A stretch of DNA of 64,000 nucleotides from Mycteria americana (lineage: Eukaryota; Chordata; Aves; Ciconiiformes; Ciconiidae): positions 42,027,501-42,091,500 of the forward strand of contig NC_134368.1 in the NCBI RefSeq assembly GCF_035582795.1, written 5' to 3'. Both the position numbers and the translations under genes were made by a program. Under the pieces are notes generated by a model. The model saw nothing but the letters and a program-made list of their open reading frames with translations. It made no database searches and was not told the origin of the DNA. Positions 1 through 12,914 of this stretch are shown here, piece by piece (position 1 is the first letter of the stretch; every line of letters starts with the position of its first letter).

Positions 1-3000
1 AGTTCTCTCTCCTCACACCACCTTCTTCCCCTCTCTCATTCCTCCTGCTCTGTCTCCCTCCGCTTCGTAGCAATGCGATCTGTGTTACGTTACCATGTTA
101 GCGTCCTCGGATGCCAGCTTTTCTCCAGGGGATTGCCAGACAGGGAAGGGAAAGAGTAATAAAACTAAAACTGAACTTGAATTTCATTCTGAAGGAAAAG
201 AGCAGAGAAGTACCTGTTCTTTAGGTACTCCACTGCTGTGGGGTTTTCTTAACTAAATCTTAACAGGGACAGCAAATTATCACCAAAAAATAAATGTACA
301 GTGGAAAAACTCAGATAGCCTGCCAGGAGACATTCTCGTAATTTGTTAGAGAACAGGTCCATCAGAATACAAATCCAAACACCCCAGTTTGGGAAAATGG
401 TGTGACAAATTCAGACACCAATTGTGCCAAAATTTCACACATTAATTTCATCTCTAAAAGGAGGCAAAGGAGAATAAAGTATCAACTTTTGCAAAAATCA
501 AGTCCAAATCTGGATTTTGAAAGCTCAGCCTGTTTTCTGTTTACCATGTCATGTATTTGCCATAGAAATATAACTTTTTCATTAACATTTTTGCCTACAG
601 CTTTGAAATACTGAAAAGCAATATTAAACTCTTAATAAAATAGAAATACAGTCACAGGCATGCACATGAACACTGATTGACATCTTCAGACTTTCCCTCA
701 AAAATATGACTAAAAATACATTTGGAGAAAATCTGGTTTAAAATTTGAAACCATTATTTTCCTGTCTGCGAGTGGTGCAAGTCACACTTTTCATTCTTTA
801 CCAGCACAATTAATTCTAGTGAGGATCTGGAGGTGACATAATTGCATAAGTCATAAATCTACTTAAATAACAAAAAAATCTAATAGGAAGCACTAAACAC
901 AAATATACCATTTTAATCCCAAATATTTAAATAAAATGGAGGTGTTCAGGGTGTAAGTTGTTTTTCTTGTATTTCGCTACAGTCGGCTTTAATAAACACA
1001 CAGCGAGAAGGTATTTAAGATATTCTTCCTGCCATTGCTCTTGTGTTTAGTCCCCCTGGTTGGTCAGGCCTTGTGGCTCTGGAAATACACAGCATCTACG
1101 GATGCTGGTACTAACCAAGGCAAAACAATGATTCAGCAAGGTTACAATACAAGTGATGAATATAATAAGAAATAAATCAAATTTAAGAGATGTTGCTTTA
1201 CTGCTAGGTTATCGGGAGAAAGAGTAGCAAAAACCCACAAGATATGAAGATGCAGATGAAACCAATAGTGTCTCAGATTTGCATCAATCAGTTTAAAAAT
1301 ACACATATCTGACAAGTAGACAACAAGCCACACAGGGAGCTCTTACAGACAAGAGTTCATTTAAGTCTTCAAGCAGGCTTGTAAATTCTCTTAAATTGTC
1401 ATGTATAAACAGGCTTTGTTTAGCCCATGCACCTCTCCTCTGTCTGGGAGCACATGGAAACAGGCCCTAAGGAAATGAAGCTTTTGGTTGTTAAACTGAG
1501 GTAAGTTAACATATTGTTAAAAACCTATTACAATTATGCCAGATTCACATGATTCAAAGAGAGAATGAAGAGGAGCAAGGCAATGCTGACCTTTTGTACT
1601 ATCATCTCTTTTCAAAATGCTTCTTTGTAGAGCCTATTGTCCCATTTGCTTCATTCCTTTTTCTCTACCAGAGCTCTTCGAGAAATAGGAGTAAAGGGAA
1701 ATAAATCCAAGTAGTTCTTCATGTCTTATATTTAACCACTGCCCCAGGAGGATCTCATTCTTCCTCAGACCTGGCAGCAAGAGGTAGTAGTAGGAAACAG
1801 AGCAAGAAATAGAGAAGCAGAAGGAACAGCTGTTCTCTAGCTATCATGCAAAGATGCTCCACCTGTGTAGCAACTGGAGTGATCTAAAGTGGGGAACCAC
1901 CTTCTCTCTGCAGGTAGGGATGGTGACCAAGTACATGGAAGTCCCTGCTAAATGAGAAGTTTCTGTCACATGAAAAGTCTGATATGTTTGCAGATCCAGC
2001 ACATCTTCAGCATCTGATATTTTCAATTTTTAGCCAGGTTATGGCATTTGCTGCTAGCACAAAGGGTGAGGAGCTTTATAATTTGTGGGAGATTTCTGTA
2101 TATGTCTCCTCTCTGAAGCAGAAAAACTAACGAAGCTTTTTGCTAAAGGAAAACAGTCTACAGTAGGTAGGGTAGAGAGGGATACTGAAATCTGAGCTCT
2201 GACCAACTCAACAGAGAACCCAGTCTCTAGGTTTTGACTCCTCAAGCTGAGGCAGCTTCAGAGGTGACCACCTCACCCACCCACTCACTTCTCTGCTTGG
2301 AAGCAAACCTTCCTCAGAGGAGAGCCTGCGTCCTGAACTGCTGAAACTCACAGCCCACCATGTTAATTAAAACTAAAATCAAGCTGATAACCAACCCCAG
2401 CACACACCTGGGGAGCTTGGCTGGCTCCGCTCTGGATTTCACATGATCCCCTAGTGTGCACTTCTCTTCCCAATGGAAAACCTCAAATTCTGAGAACTCT
2501 CTGGTGTTAAGAGGGTTTTAAAGGTTTTGGTTTCTTTCCATTAGAGTCTGATAGTTGTCACAAAGTGGAGTTGTGTTCTGGAAGGAGGGGGGTACAGGTG
2601 GTTTGCACCTAACTCCCGCAGAGCATTTTACCTGCGCCTAAGGACATCTAGCTGTGGCCCTCTAACCACACAGGCATTTGCACCTCTTGAAGTTATTTTG
2701 GGAATAATATCCTGGCTGCTGTTAAAAGGGTTTATTATTCTCCTCTTTATGCTCAGCATAAAACAAAATGTACTTAACATTTTATTCTGTTTATTTAACA
2801 GTTTATTAATTTATCAAACTAAAAGTGTTTTCTCACCCAGAAAACATTTGGAGCATTTCTCCAGATATCTGTCCAATCTTTTACTCTGTTCTTCAGGGCT
2901 GGCCCAAATAAAGCATGTGCTTTTTCTTGAATGAAATGACCTTTAGTTCCTGTTCTTCTACCCAAATACATTTCTTTTCTGCTTTGACTTACATGAAAAG

Positions 3001-3636
3001 TAATGGAATGACAGCTTCCAAAAAATTTATACAAAACTGGTTGTAAATAAAGACTATTTTCAGCTAAAGAGCTTGAGTGCATTCCTTACATTAAGTCATT
3101 CCTAACTGATACATTTCTTTAAATAGATGAAATTGAAGGGCACAGTTGCAAGAGAGGAACAACTGAAATGTGTTGGTGGTTTTCTGTTTATGTTGGAGTG
3201 AGCAGGACTTGGGAATTTATAAAAGTTCAGGTGTGACAAAAAGATTGTTTACATGTGGAGGAAAAGAGATATTTAGAAATGGTTCATTATCAGTTTTAGG
3301 TAACTTCTTTAGCCATTCATTGTGGGAGAGAAAAAAAACCCACATACACAGCATTCTTGTCATTTACTTTCTACAACACATCCATTAGGAATGGTTCCAC
3401 ATGATGGTAGGCTGTCTTTCCTGAAATACATTTTTAGAGAAAATTTTGCAGGGGAGAAAACATTAAAATACAACCTCATCTAATACAGGTACTTTCCTTT
3501 GACCAGCTTTTCATAGTTCTTCTGACTGTTTTTGGTCTGATTTCCCTTCACATACCAGTTTTGCATTTTGCACCCTCACAGTCTTTGGTGCAGTCAAGCT
3601 TGATTTATACCACTTAAGACCAAAGGTTGCTCCCTG
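1..3636. other. gene-free AT-rich unique sequence
   Basis: I see no coding region, RNA gene or recognisable repeat here. Open frames are at most 87 codons and conflict between strands. The first 100 bases are pyrimidine-rich (C/T). A slightly more GC-rich patch lies around 2240-2660. It could be intron or intergenic DNA. Confidence 0.6.
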
Positions 3637-3710
3637 AGTAAAATCCAGGCCGCGTGGAAGCCAGTGGCAAAGCTCCCATTGACTCTGATGGTGCTAAGAT
3701 TCCATTCTTT
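3637..3710. repeat. relic of short palindromic (MITE-like) interspersed repeat
   Basis: The stretch has the layout of a very common sauropsid palindromic repeat: AAATCCAGGCC near the left, then a core CTCCCATTGACTCTGATGG, then a degraded right half. The two halves are roughly reverse complements around the CATTGA core. Such short non-coding palindromic elements are usually read as non-autonomous DNA-transposon derivatives, which is inference here. The copy is old and heavily substituted. Confidence 0.5.
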
Positions 3711-3977
3711 CCTGTTTAAACAAAGGCCCTTCCCTGCACCAGCTACCCCTCATACTCGGGAGAAGCTCTAGCGCCGAATCAGCAATTTCACAACTGTTTC
3801 ACAACCTAAAATAGGCTGAAATATTTAAAAAGGGTAGGGAAGCAAGATAAATTATTTAAAGATATACCAAGTAAGTATGGGCTGAACTTTAGACAAGGTA
3901 ACATTTATAGGCTGGCTGTATGGAAAAACATCCTGACTGTACATTAATCAATCCTGAATAGGGACATTAAACAAGGC

Positions 3978-4068
3978 CAATATTTTCAGACTCAGGTGCC
4001 TAAAGTTCAGGTCTAAATCCACAGTTAGGAATTCAGTTTTAAGACTACTTGGCTTGAAAAATGTGCTT
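3978..4068. repeat. relic of palindromic repeat, 'AGGTGCCTAA' family
   Basis: Contains ATTTTCAGACTCAGGTGCCTAAAG followed by degenerate copies of the inverse motif (AGTTAGGAATTC). This resembles a recurring reptile/bird palindromic element built around AGGCACCTAA and its complement. A second relic of the same family lies at 60134-60182. The assignment rests on remembered consensus structure. Confidence 0.45.
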
Positions 4069-4869
4069 CTAATCTGAATTTATCTGTTCATGTTTTCTTG
4101 TGGACTTCACGAACTAAGGAAAACTACTGATCTGACTGAACACCTTACCTGGTTTCAAAATTAATGCTGCAGGAGAACTCCTATCATTTAACAACAGAAC
4201 TTTCTCAGACAGTTGAACAACCACAACCAGTTCTCTGAACAACACCACACATGCACCAAAACTCAGGAACACAGATGACTGCCGGGAAAATACTGCAGGG
4301 AAAATGGAATAAAGGACAACTATATCCTCCTTAAAATTTTACTTTTAATCTTTGCTATATAAAGAAACATAGAACTTGAAAGCATTGTGGGGCTTCTCTG
4401 GCATTACGTGTCCTCATTCTTGAGAATAAATACTATTTTAGATCTCCTTTTTAAAACATATATTAAACATATTGCCATACTACAATATATTAAAGAGATT
4501 TCCCATTTTAATAATAAAAATAACTCATATTAGTTTTAAAATTGCAAGATGTTAGCATCAGATGGGAAACAGTTTAAAAGACAAGTGCTAAAAATAACCT
4601 TTAAAATATAGCGTACATTGATGTTTCAAAGATGAGTGAAAGTTACACTTGGCAAGGGCGTTGGATCCTTTCATACACTGGATATGTTTAGCTTTGGTAT
4701 TTTCTTAACAAATGGTTAGTATTGGGCCCTATGTCCCTGGAGGAAAGACATCATCCTGCAGTGACATGTTTCTATACAAACATACTCAAACCAAGGCCAT
4801 CATTCACCTTCCTAAACCCTCAGCAACACAGGCCAACAACTTAATTTACAGAGAGAAGGCGTATGAAGT

Positions 4870-4917
4870 GTGGGACTAGCAGATCCCAGGGTCCAGTCAA
4901 GGTCTGCCACTGAATTA
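4870..4917 (+). repeat. possible MIR-type SINE fragment
   Basis: TGGGACT, then CCCAGGGTCCAGTCAAGG, then TCTGCCACTGAATT follows the order of the MIR/CORE-SINE middle region (consensus roughly '...GGGTTCAAGTCC..CTCTGCCACTGACTT'). Only about 48 bases align, so chance similarity is possible. Confidence 0.35.
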
Positions 4918-7900
4918 AGGGAACAGATGGAGTGGCTCAAGCTAGAAGAGAATTTTTTTTTCCTACTTCACCCATATATTTTCACATGCATCCCTAACTC
5001 ATGCTTAACCCTTTCTCAGCTAGGGAGGCACATAAATTGAAAGACATGAACACTGACTCACTTTGCCGTACTACTTCTACACAAGACCTGATATTCCCTC
5101 TGAGCTAGTACCCAGATACACCGACGAATTCAAGCACTCCACTGCGGTTTGAGGTTCTGACCTTCCCATTAAAATTTTCAGAATAGCTTCCTATGAACAA
5201 ACCTGCAGGCTCAGATTCTCTTCATCAGGTCTGTAAAGGAGCAACAAGGTCCAAACTAGGTACAGTTTAGGCATGATTTAGATTCCTCCCTTTTTCTTCT
5301 TCATATCTGACAGGTGCATATTTGAGTTCCCAAGCTTTGTGATACTGCATGTTGGCAGCCATTCGCCACTACTTGAAAGTGGAACTATCAATCTGAATTC
5401 TTTTAAGTTTACCAGTTTTTCAAAATTGGAGTTACTGACAAAGCAAGCCCTGAAATATATAAACTACTAAAAACATATTTCTTATGTCCCAGTATAACTA
5501 TCACAAGTATCTCTTCCCACAAGAAAGAAAAGACGTTACTCGGTGATTAAAAGTGCACACATTTTAAGGGTTTTATTTTTGTTAAATTGAGTTTTACTTT
5601 TCCCTTTAATACTAGATAAAACTAAAAATCAAAGTTACAATTTGTCAGTTCAATAAGGGTCAGTTATCTGGCTGGGTCTGTGAGTTTTATATACTGACAC
5701 TGAAAGATGGCAGACACTCAGCAATCTCAGCAGTTTCGTTAGATATAATAGGAACGAACTCAGATTTACACTTTGGATTTTTTGCTTGATCTTGACATCC
5801 AGCATGTCATAGCTCCTCTGAAGAAGATGATATTCTTTGCTCGGTGAATATCAGCGATACATAAAACCTCTTTTCGTCTTCTGTCAGGAGTGCAATCTTT
5901 CACAGCATGAAACAGAGCTCTGGAAAACAGAGAATTCTGTCAATAAACAGGTAAAGATATTGGCCAGTTGTTACCTTATTGCATATCTGCCCCTCTGTAT
6001 GAAAGTCTGGTGGTATAAACTTGCAGTGTCTGATTGTATAGAAAAGGAGGGGTTACCATCTCTTTCTTATATTCCCATAACATCTGCTACTGGTCACTGT
6101 TACAGACCAGCTTTGATCTAATCCAGTACGGCTATTCCTATGTCCTATAACTGCTTTCATAAATTAAAGCCATAGCCTTTCCCCTTGCCATTACTGTTGG
6201 TCACGCTGTTTAGCATTTTTATATAATATAAGATATAATTATCTTAGAAATACAATATGCTGGTGTACATTATTGGAAATTAATTTTTGACTCTTTAGTC
6301 AGCTTGATGTACTTTAGAAAGGGACACAATTCTTCAGTCATATAAAATTATTAATTGTCTCAAATTACTTTGTAGAATTACTTAGTAGTGAAAATTTGTT
6401 GAGAAATCAGAACCAGGTCCATCCACTGCACATTATGAAAGATCAGTAATTTGCATTGGCAATGGTCAGAGAATTCCATCTTAATTTTCTCAGTACTATA
6501 CATTAGTAAGGAGTTATTTACCTCTCAGGAACTGTACTTCTTTGAAATGTGTTACCCACATGTAGTCCATTCCTGGACTGTACGTGCTCCCTGTGCCTGA
6601 AGCTAGCCACGAGCACGCGCACAATAAAAATGGACTCCATGTGGTCAATTACTCAATGAAGAGAAGAAAGTTATTTAGGTTGCAAAGTCAAGGAGCGAAA
6701 AATTAGGAAATGCCAAATTTACTGTTGTCTGCACAATGGTGACCTCAGTGGAGAAATGCATTATTTACTGTCACAGTGCAAGAAGTCCAATTCCTTTTCC
6801 CAAGTAAAAGAACAACCTCTATCTTCTATATGTCTTCTTGCCAAGTGCTGAAAATACATGCAGCTCAGACAGTGCCAGAAGTAGCATTCTGAAATTACTA
6901 TTGCAAAGTCAAAGGAAATAGCTTGTATCCTGTGGGGGGAGGGGGATAAAACCCCTGGAGTAACTTTCTCTCCCTCTCTCTTTAATTTATGTTGCCTTGA
7001 TTTGCATTCTGTTGTTTTTCAAACGCATACAATTCATTTTATATGCTTTTTCCTTCCTTGCATCCTGCTTGCTAGCTAGATCATCTGGTGCATTCTCATC
7101 CACCGAGAAATAGGTTCTCTGGGAGGACAAGGAACGAGCCTCCCTTCACTCAAAATAATACTTCCGCACTGCTCTAGCGAGCAAAGCCTTTTTCTAGCTA
7201 GGATACAGTTCTTCCACATGTGGCGCAGTTTCTTCTGCTCGGTAGTACCAGGATTTTCTCCTCTCAATCTTTAATCCTTTTTTGTCAAAAATCTACCCAG
7301 TTTTTACTCCATTTATATCCTGATCTCCCTTTGCTTAGCTGTTTCCCTGTACCGTTTGCTAGCTAAAATTTAATTTAGTCATCTTTTCTTCTCCCTTTAT
7401 TTCCATCCCTGGCAGTAGCCTCTTGGAAGTCTAATATTCTTTATAACAGCCCCCACATAAAGAAGTTAAACTGTGTTTCTCCTTTACTCCCTATCCACCA
7501 TGTGATAAACACAGTGTGAAAACTGAAGTCAGTAGTACTATCTGCCTTGCTACGCTGGGCTCCACTTTTCTGGCAAGCTGGCTCATCTTGTATTATCTTT
7601 ATCACAAGATAGTACAGTCATATATATATGAGAGAAATATTAATCAGTTAGACTTCTTTTAGAGTAGAATAGTCTGAATTTTGTCATAAGGGCATCAAGA
7701 ACAGACATTCTTCATTTTGAAATGAATGTTTAAAGAGAGATTTAGGTGGTTAAGGCAAAACTGTGATTTATCATAAAAGAATAAAAAAATCTAATTTTTG
7801 TTTTTAGTAATTTATTTTCTTGGATTTAGAAAAGGGTCCTAACAATAGTGGGCATTTTTAGAAATGAACAATACACTTAATAGGTGGCCGCTTTTGTCAT

Positions 7901-9911
7901 TCTGTGTAGACACAACAGTCCCAATCCCTTGTATGTATACTCTTTGTGTAACTGGTGACACCCATAGGCATGTCAATTCACATGCACAGGCTATGGTTTA
8001 TGCTCACGGTTAAGGTAGCCGCATGAAAATGCTAGGCATACAGTGGCACCTGGACTTGAGAGGAAGGCTTGAGCACAAGGTGGGCTGTTAGATCACCCCG
8101 TCTAGTTACATCACACGTATTTCGGAAGGCACTACATTTCAGTCGGCTCCTTCTGAATGGAATACAATTTGAATTAAAGCAGCCAGTGCTTACTTAAGAT
8201 ACATGCCCCAAAAGGTTGGCTGGTTTTGGCTTAAAGACAGCAAGAGAAGGAACAAGCGCAGAAGGGGCCAGTTCATTTGATAGATTTTTCTACTGGTCCC
8301 TCTTAGAAGCTGGACCTCATTTTTTATTTGAATTTGTCTCACTTCAGCTTCCACTCTCTTAAACTAATTTTGTAGTTCTCTAATATCTAAAGGATGACAA
8401 ACACTATTTTCTCTCCATGAAGGAACAAATGTCATACAATCAAGTTGTTTGTCAATCTTCTTGGTTTTTGGAAAAACAATACAGATTGAACATTCTCAGT
8501 TTCTCATTGTGAGACATATTCTTTGCAGTATCTTTATATGCCCATTTTAATTTTTCAACATCTTTTTAAAATGTGGACTCATTACAGTCTTCCATTATCA
8601 ATATTGTCTCTCCACATACAAAAACCGAGTAGCTCATTTCACCACAAAGTTGTACTAGGAATGATGTTCATTTGGGTACTCATTTTGACTCCCGAATCTT
8701 TTTCTGGAACCACTGCTTTCCAATACATACTGTCCTATTCTGGAAATATGCCTTGTTTCTAGACTTTCCTTTTAAATTGTGCACATCAGTGCATTTGTAT
8801 TGTGTAAGAAAACCAGTTTGTAGAGAGATGCTTAGCAACTATGTAAAAATATCTAGAGGAGGGATTTTTTCCCCTGTAATTTAATTACTTAATTATTTAA
8901 CAACTATCTATCAGCTTTTAATTGGGTAATAAAAAGCCTTTGTTGTCACCTTGTGAGACTGTCAGTGGATGAAATAGGGCAACTCTAAAGTTAAAAAAAA
9001 GGAAGAAGAAAGCAGATCTAGAAGATCTTATGCTACTTACTATGACTATTGCTCTTCATGGACAACTCACCAGAATGCACAGCTAAGATCAACAAACACT
9101 TGATTTTTTTTTAACTTGTCATATTTCCTGAGTGTTCTTGGAGATTGCCAAACAACTGAAGAAGGATCCAGTCCTGGGCTGATGTTGTGTGTTCTCAGCT
9201 AGTATCGGGATCTAGCTAACGAAGGGAGCAATGTTTTTCCTAGTTATGTCTTTAAAGTACATTTATCGTGCAGCTTATACTCTGGCAGAAAAACCATTCC
9301 TAATCTGTTTTAAAACAAATAGATTGTGTACAGCTGTCCCTATATCCAAGGCAAAATGATGATTTAATGTTGATTAAGAGAGAAGGCCTTTGAAGTGAGT
9401 GAGGCAGGAGCCCGTAGTATGTCTTTAGTGATCATTATCAGTCTTTCCCTGAAGGGTGACTTGGTGCCAAAAGCGCTTTCCCCAAACTGGCTGAGGTGGA
9501 TTCAGGAGCAAATGCTTTGTAAATTTAAAAAGACCTTCTCATTCACAGGCCTCTGATGTCTTATTCCTTTAGCTGTATTAATGTCTGAGAATAAGCAGAT
9601 GCAGCCTTTTTCACTGGTTGACTACAAAAAGGGGCAAGGTCCACTGCTACACGGCACCGTGGGCATTATTTATTCATCACAAGAAGAGCAACTGAACATG
9701 TATCCTGCAGTAAAATCAAAGAAAAGTTGCTGGGTTTGTTGGTTTTCTTTTTTCGTATGAACAGCTGCTTTAGCAAAAGAAAAAGCATTTGGATTTAGCT
9801 TTTTATAACTAAACATTTTTGTGAATCATTATATAAAAGTATAATAAATCAGTCAAGTTCTCTCTTTCACTTGTTTGTTTCACAGTCACATGCCAAACAC
9901 CAGTCACAATA
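4918..9911. other. gene-free AT-rich sequence
   Basis: No gene, RNA or clear interspersed repeat is recognised. The longest open frame is 94 codons (5837-6121) with no recognisable domain. A G-rich run (GTGGGGGGAGGGGG) lies near 6941. Some of this may be conserved regulatory DNA, which cannot be judged from one sequence. Confidence 0.55.
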
Positions 9912-9973
9912 CATGTGTGCGTATGTGGACCTACACATAAACATTGTATATTATATACACATACGCACACATG
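9912..9973. repeat. 16-bp perfect inverted repeat, 30-nt loop
   Basis: The left arm CATGTGTGCGTATGTG (9912-9927) is the exact reverse complement of the right arm CACATACGCACACATG (9958-9973). The 30-nt spacer is AT-rich and includes TATATTATATA. The arms are alternating purine-pyrimidine, so the site could extrude a cruciform or form Z-DNA. It may be a degraded TG/CA microsatellite, but the perfect pairing through GCGTA argues for more than simple CA/TG slippage. Confidence 0.85.
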
Positions 9974-10240
9974 CTTACATTGCCGTCTGAAATGAAACGA
10001 GCAGTAAGTCATTTGTATTTGCATCTGTCTATCCATCTGTCTACGATTTGGTTAAAAAAATTCACAGTATCAGTGACAGATAAGAGCAATCCTGTGTTGT
10101 TTCACACTAACAGTTGTAAAGAATGTAATTCTCATAGAGCTGAAGGGTTGACGGCAACAGAAAGGCGGCACTAGGGGAACTGTGTTTCCTTGTTCGACAA
10201 TTGCAATTTACATTCATTTAAGAAAATGCCAATTTTGCCT

Positions 10241-10278
10241 CACAAAAAAAAAACCCAAACCAAACCCAAAAAAACCCC
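10241..10278. repeat. A/C-only low-complexity tract
   Basis: Thirty-eight consecutive bases contain only A and C, in blocks such as AAACCCAAACC. Tracts of this form, and their T/G complements, are frequent in bird genomes. This is one of the hints used for the organism call. Confidence 0.8.
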
Positions 10279-12888
10279 TATCAGTAATTTTCCTGGTAAA
10301 CCTTTTTTCATCTCAAGTCATGGGAGTCTGCAGTTTTACAAACCCCAAAATCCATCGTTACCTGTTTATTTCTTAGCGTTCTATAGTCACCATATATGTT
10401 CTCCCTGAACAGTGGTTACCATCAAAGTCTTCGTAGCTACTGTTTATAGGATCCCCATTACTAACATACTTTCTTAAATACCATAGTATTAAGCAAAAGC
10501 AAAAATATAACGATTTTAAGCATACAGTGCTCTTCTGTAAGTATAACCAAGACACTTTTGTTTCCACTGCTTAGAAAGGACGCTTTGCTATTGACTTCAG
10601 GGGGAGGGTTGGGAAGGAAACTGATCCTTTGATGGAGAAGGCTTTTGTATAATTGTCTGTAATTTAAAAATTATGTAAATGTTGTACTGTGAGAGCTGCC
10701 AGATTGACAATTCTGGGAATTTAAGTAAAGAGCAATAGCGTGGGTTTCTCAGCATTGCTCCATTATTGTGTTGCAAATCATGCCAGGAGGGAGATATGTC
10801 TTAAATATACATAACCAAGTGCAGAAGAGCACTTCTAGACCCATATTGTAAAATTTTAATTCTTCCTCAACCTCCTCCCTCCCAAATAACCAAAACCAGA
10901 CAAGTTTTTGGTTGAAAATGTTTTGTTTAGGGGCATCTTCATGAAAAGTTGAAATCATAAACCATTTTTCCATAGAAAGAGTTTTTATATGACATTTTCA
11001 GCTAGCCACAATAACTTCAAGCCTTTTCTTCCTATAAACATAAAAATTAATCTTGCTTTATCTTTTTTCTTTTTCATTTGGTTGATTTTTCAGCTTTTTT
11101 TCCTATTCTGTAACAAAAAACACCAAAACATGGAAAAATTTGCATGCTAATATGATTTTCACATTGCTTTTCAAAACAGCTATTCTGTTAAAGTCTATTT
11201 CACGGCTAGGTAAAGTGAGGCATGGATAATACCATACAGCAACAAAACCTACTTTGTGGCAATCTCCTGTGAAACCCACAATTGTGAATTTGACAGCTAA
11301 AGATTTCAGTGGAAGCAGAATTGCAATGAAAGGTCAGATCATTCTCCAAGCCTACTTAATCCTTGACCTTGCTAAAACTGATGAAGGTAGCAATTAATCC
11401 CAATTATAGAGTTTGGTTTTGTGCTATATACAATATAAAATTTATTTAATGAAGTTTGTCTGATAAATTATACCTAGATTTAGTTACTGACTGATTAGCC
11501 AGCGTCTCTAGCAGGGGGTCATTATTAGATTTGGTAAAGGGACTTATCTGTTTTAAATATTTATCCTTCTGCTTATGGAATGACAGTCTGTAAATATGTC
11601 ATTCAAAAGGTTTTTTTCCTGAATTTTTTCTCACCAAAATATCAGGACTTTTTTAACAATTCAGTGAAAATGTTGGTTTTGACATTTCCCATCACTTGCA
11701 TGTTTCTGTTTTGTTCCAGAGGGCAATAAAAATGAATGACCTGCAGGTTTGGGTTTTGTTTCTTTTCAAAAAAAATGTGACACTCTGCAAAACATCCACA
11801 ATTTTGGGAAAATCATTTCAAAAGATGTAAGAACCCCAGAACAACTTAGTTTTTCTACTTTATAGCTTGCTAGTAATTAAAGAAATTTTGAAAAGTTACA
11901 AAGTTACAGTTTCAGCATCAAAAAGAGGAAAGTATCTTATATAGGTCTAAGATACAACTGGCAAAACTTAACAGAAAGATCTCAAACAAAAATGTTTCAA
12001 GACATAAAAATGGGAAGCCTGCAAACCCCATGCAGTTCTGCCAGAAGACCTGATCCTGCAAAAGCTGTATTTGCTCTTTACTGCCTTGATCAGTTCTCTA
12101 GCAGTTGTGGGCCTACTTATCATACTAGTATACAAAATTAGTAGATGTTTAGTGGGTTGGATCCTTAGTGTCCAGACGTTTTTCTAAACATACGTTCAGA
12201 CTCCCTGTGTAAGCCCATGTATAATTAATTGATTTTAGACTACTATTTCGTCTTCATGGCTGAAGGGCTTCTCATTCTCAAATTTCACATTTCTTGGCTT
12301 GCTTAAAGAAATCCTTTTGCCCAGTGTCACACTTGTATTTCAGTATTTCAATTCTCTAAGTAAATTTGGGCTAAAAATTAGTCCCCTATTAACCCAACGT
12401 GGTATGCAAATTAAAAATATTTATTTACAGAGTAGTTCCTCACAACAGTAAGAATAGTATAATCACACACAGTCAAAACCTATGCGCTTCATTTAAATAC
12501 AGCTGAAAGGAATTTGTTCATGCTTGAACTAAGAACTGGCAATTTTGGTCTCTAAGGAAAATATCTGAACAGACTATTGTAAATGGCAGGAACAACGTCT
12601 CTGTGCTTTCAGCCTTCTGTCACCATACTGTCCATTCTGAATGTTAACCTGAGTTGATCTTAATTTTTGAAATCCAAAAAATATGTTAGTGTTTTTCTAT
12701 CCATGACCAAAAAAGATGCCCATGTTCTTCTGAGATAATGTGGTTTCAAGATCCCAAGAATAGCCAACATTTGAAGGAATAAGGCTAATTAGACCAATTT
12801 ATGGAAAAAATGCATGATCCATTCTTTAATAAACCATTGGCCAATATAATAAGGCTGACAACAGGGTCCCTCATAACCAGAGAATTAA
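10279..12888. other. gene-free AT-rich sequence with weak repeat relics
   Basis: No gene is recognised. Two weak palindromic-repeat relics are suspected: TATTGACTTCAGGGGGAG near 10585-10635, and GACCTGATCCTGCAAAAG at 12048-12065, each resembling half of a known reptile/bird palindromic element. The block around 10640-10740 (homeodomain-like TAATTTAAAAATTA) looks regulatory in composition, but this is unproven. Confidence 0.45.
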
Positions 12889-12914
12889 CTAATTCTGAAT
12901 TAATTAAGAATTAG
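12889..12914. promoter_or_regulatory. 26-bp near-palindrome of homeodomain-type TAATT sites
   Basis: The segment begins CTAATTCTGAATTAATT and ends AAGAATTAG. It equals its own reverse complement at 24 of 26 positions and holds several TAAT cores in alternating orientation. TAATTA/ATTAAT cores are the known preference of many homeodomain proteins. Binding here is inference; AT-rich DNA yields such motifs fairly often, although a palindrome this long is less expected. Confidence 0.4.

Noticed and set aside
8085..8130. Possible CR1 3'-end-like phrase (GATCACCCCGTCTAG)
   Set aside because: Too short, with no supporting CR1 sequence on either side.
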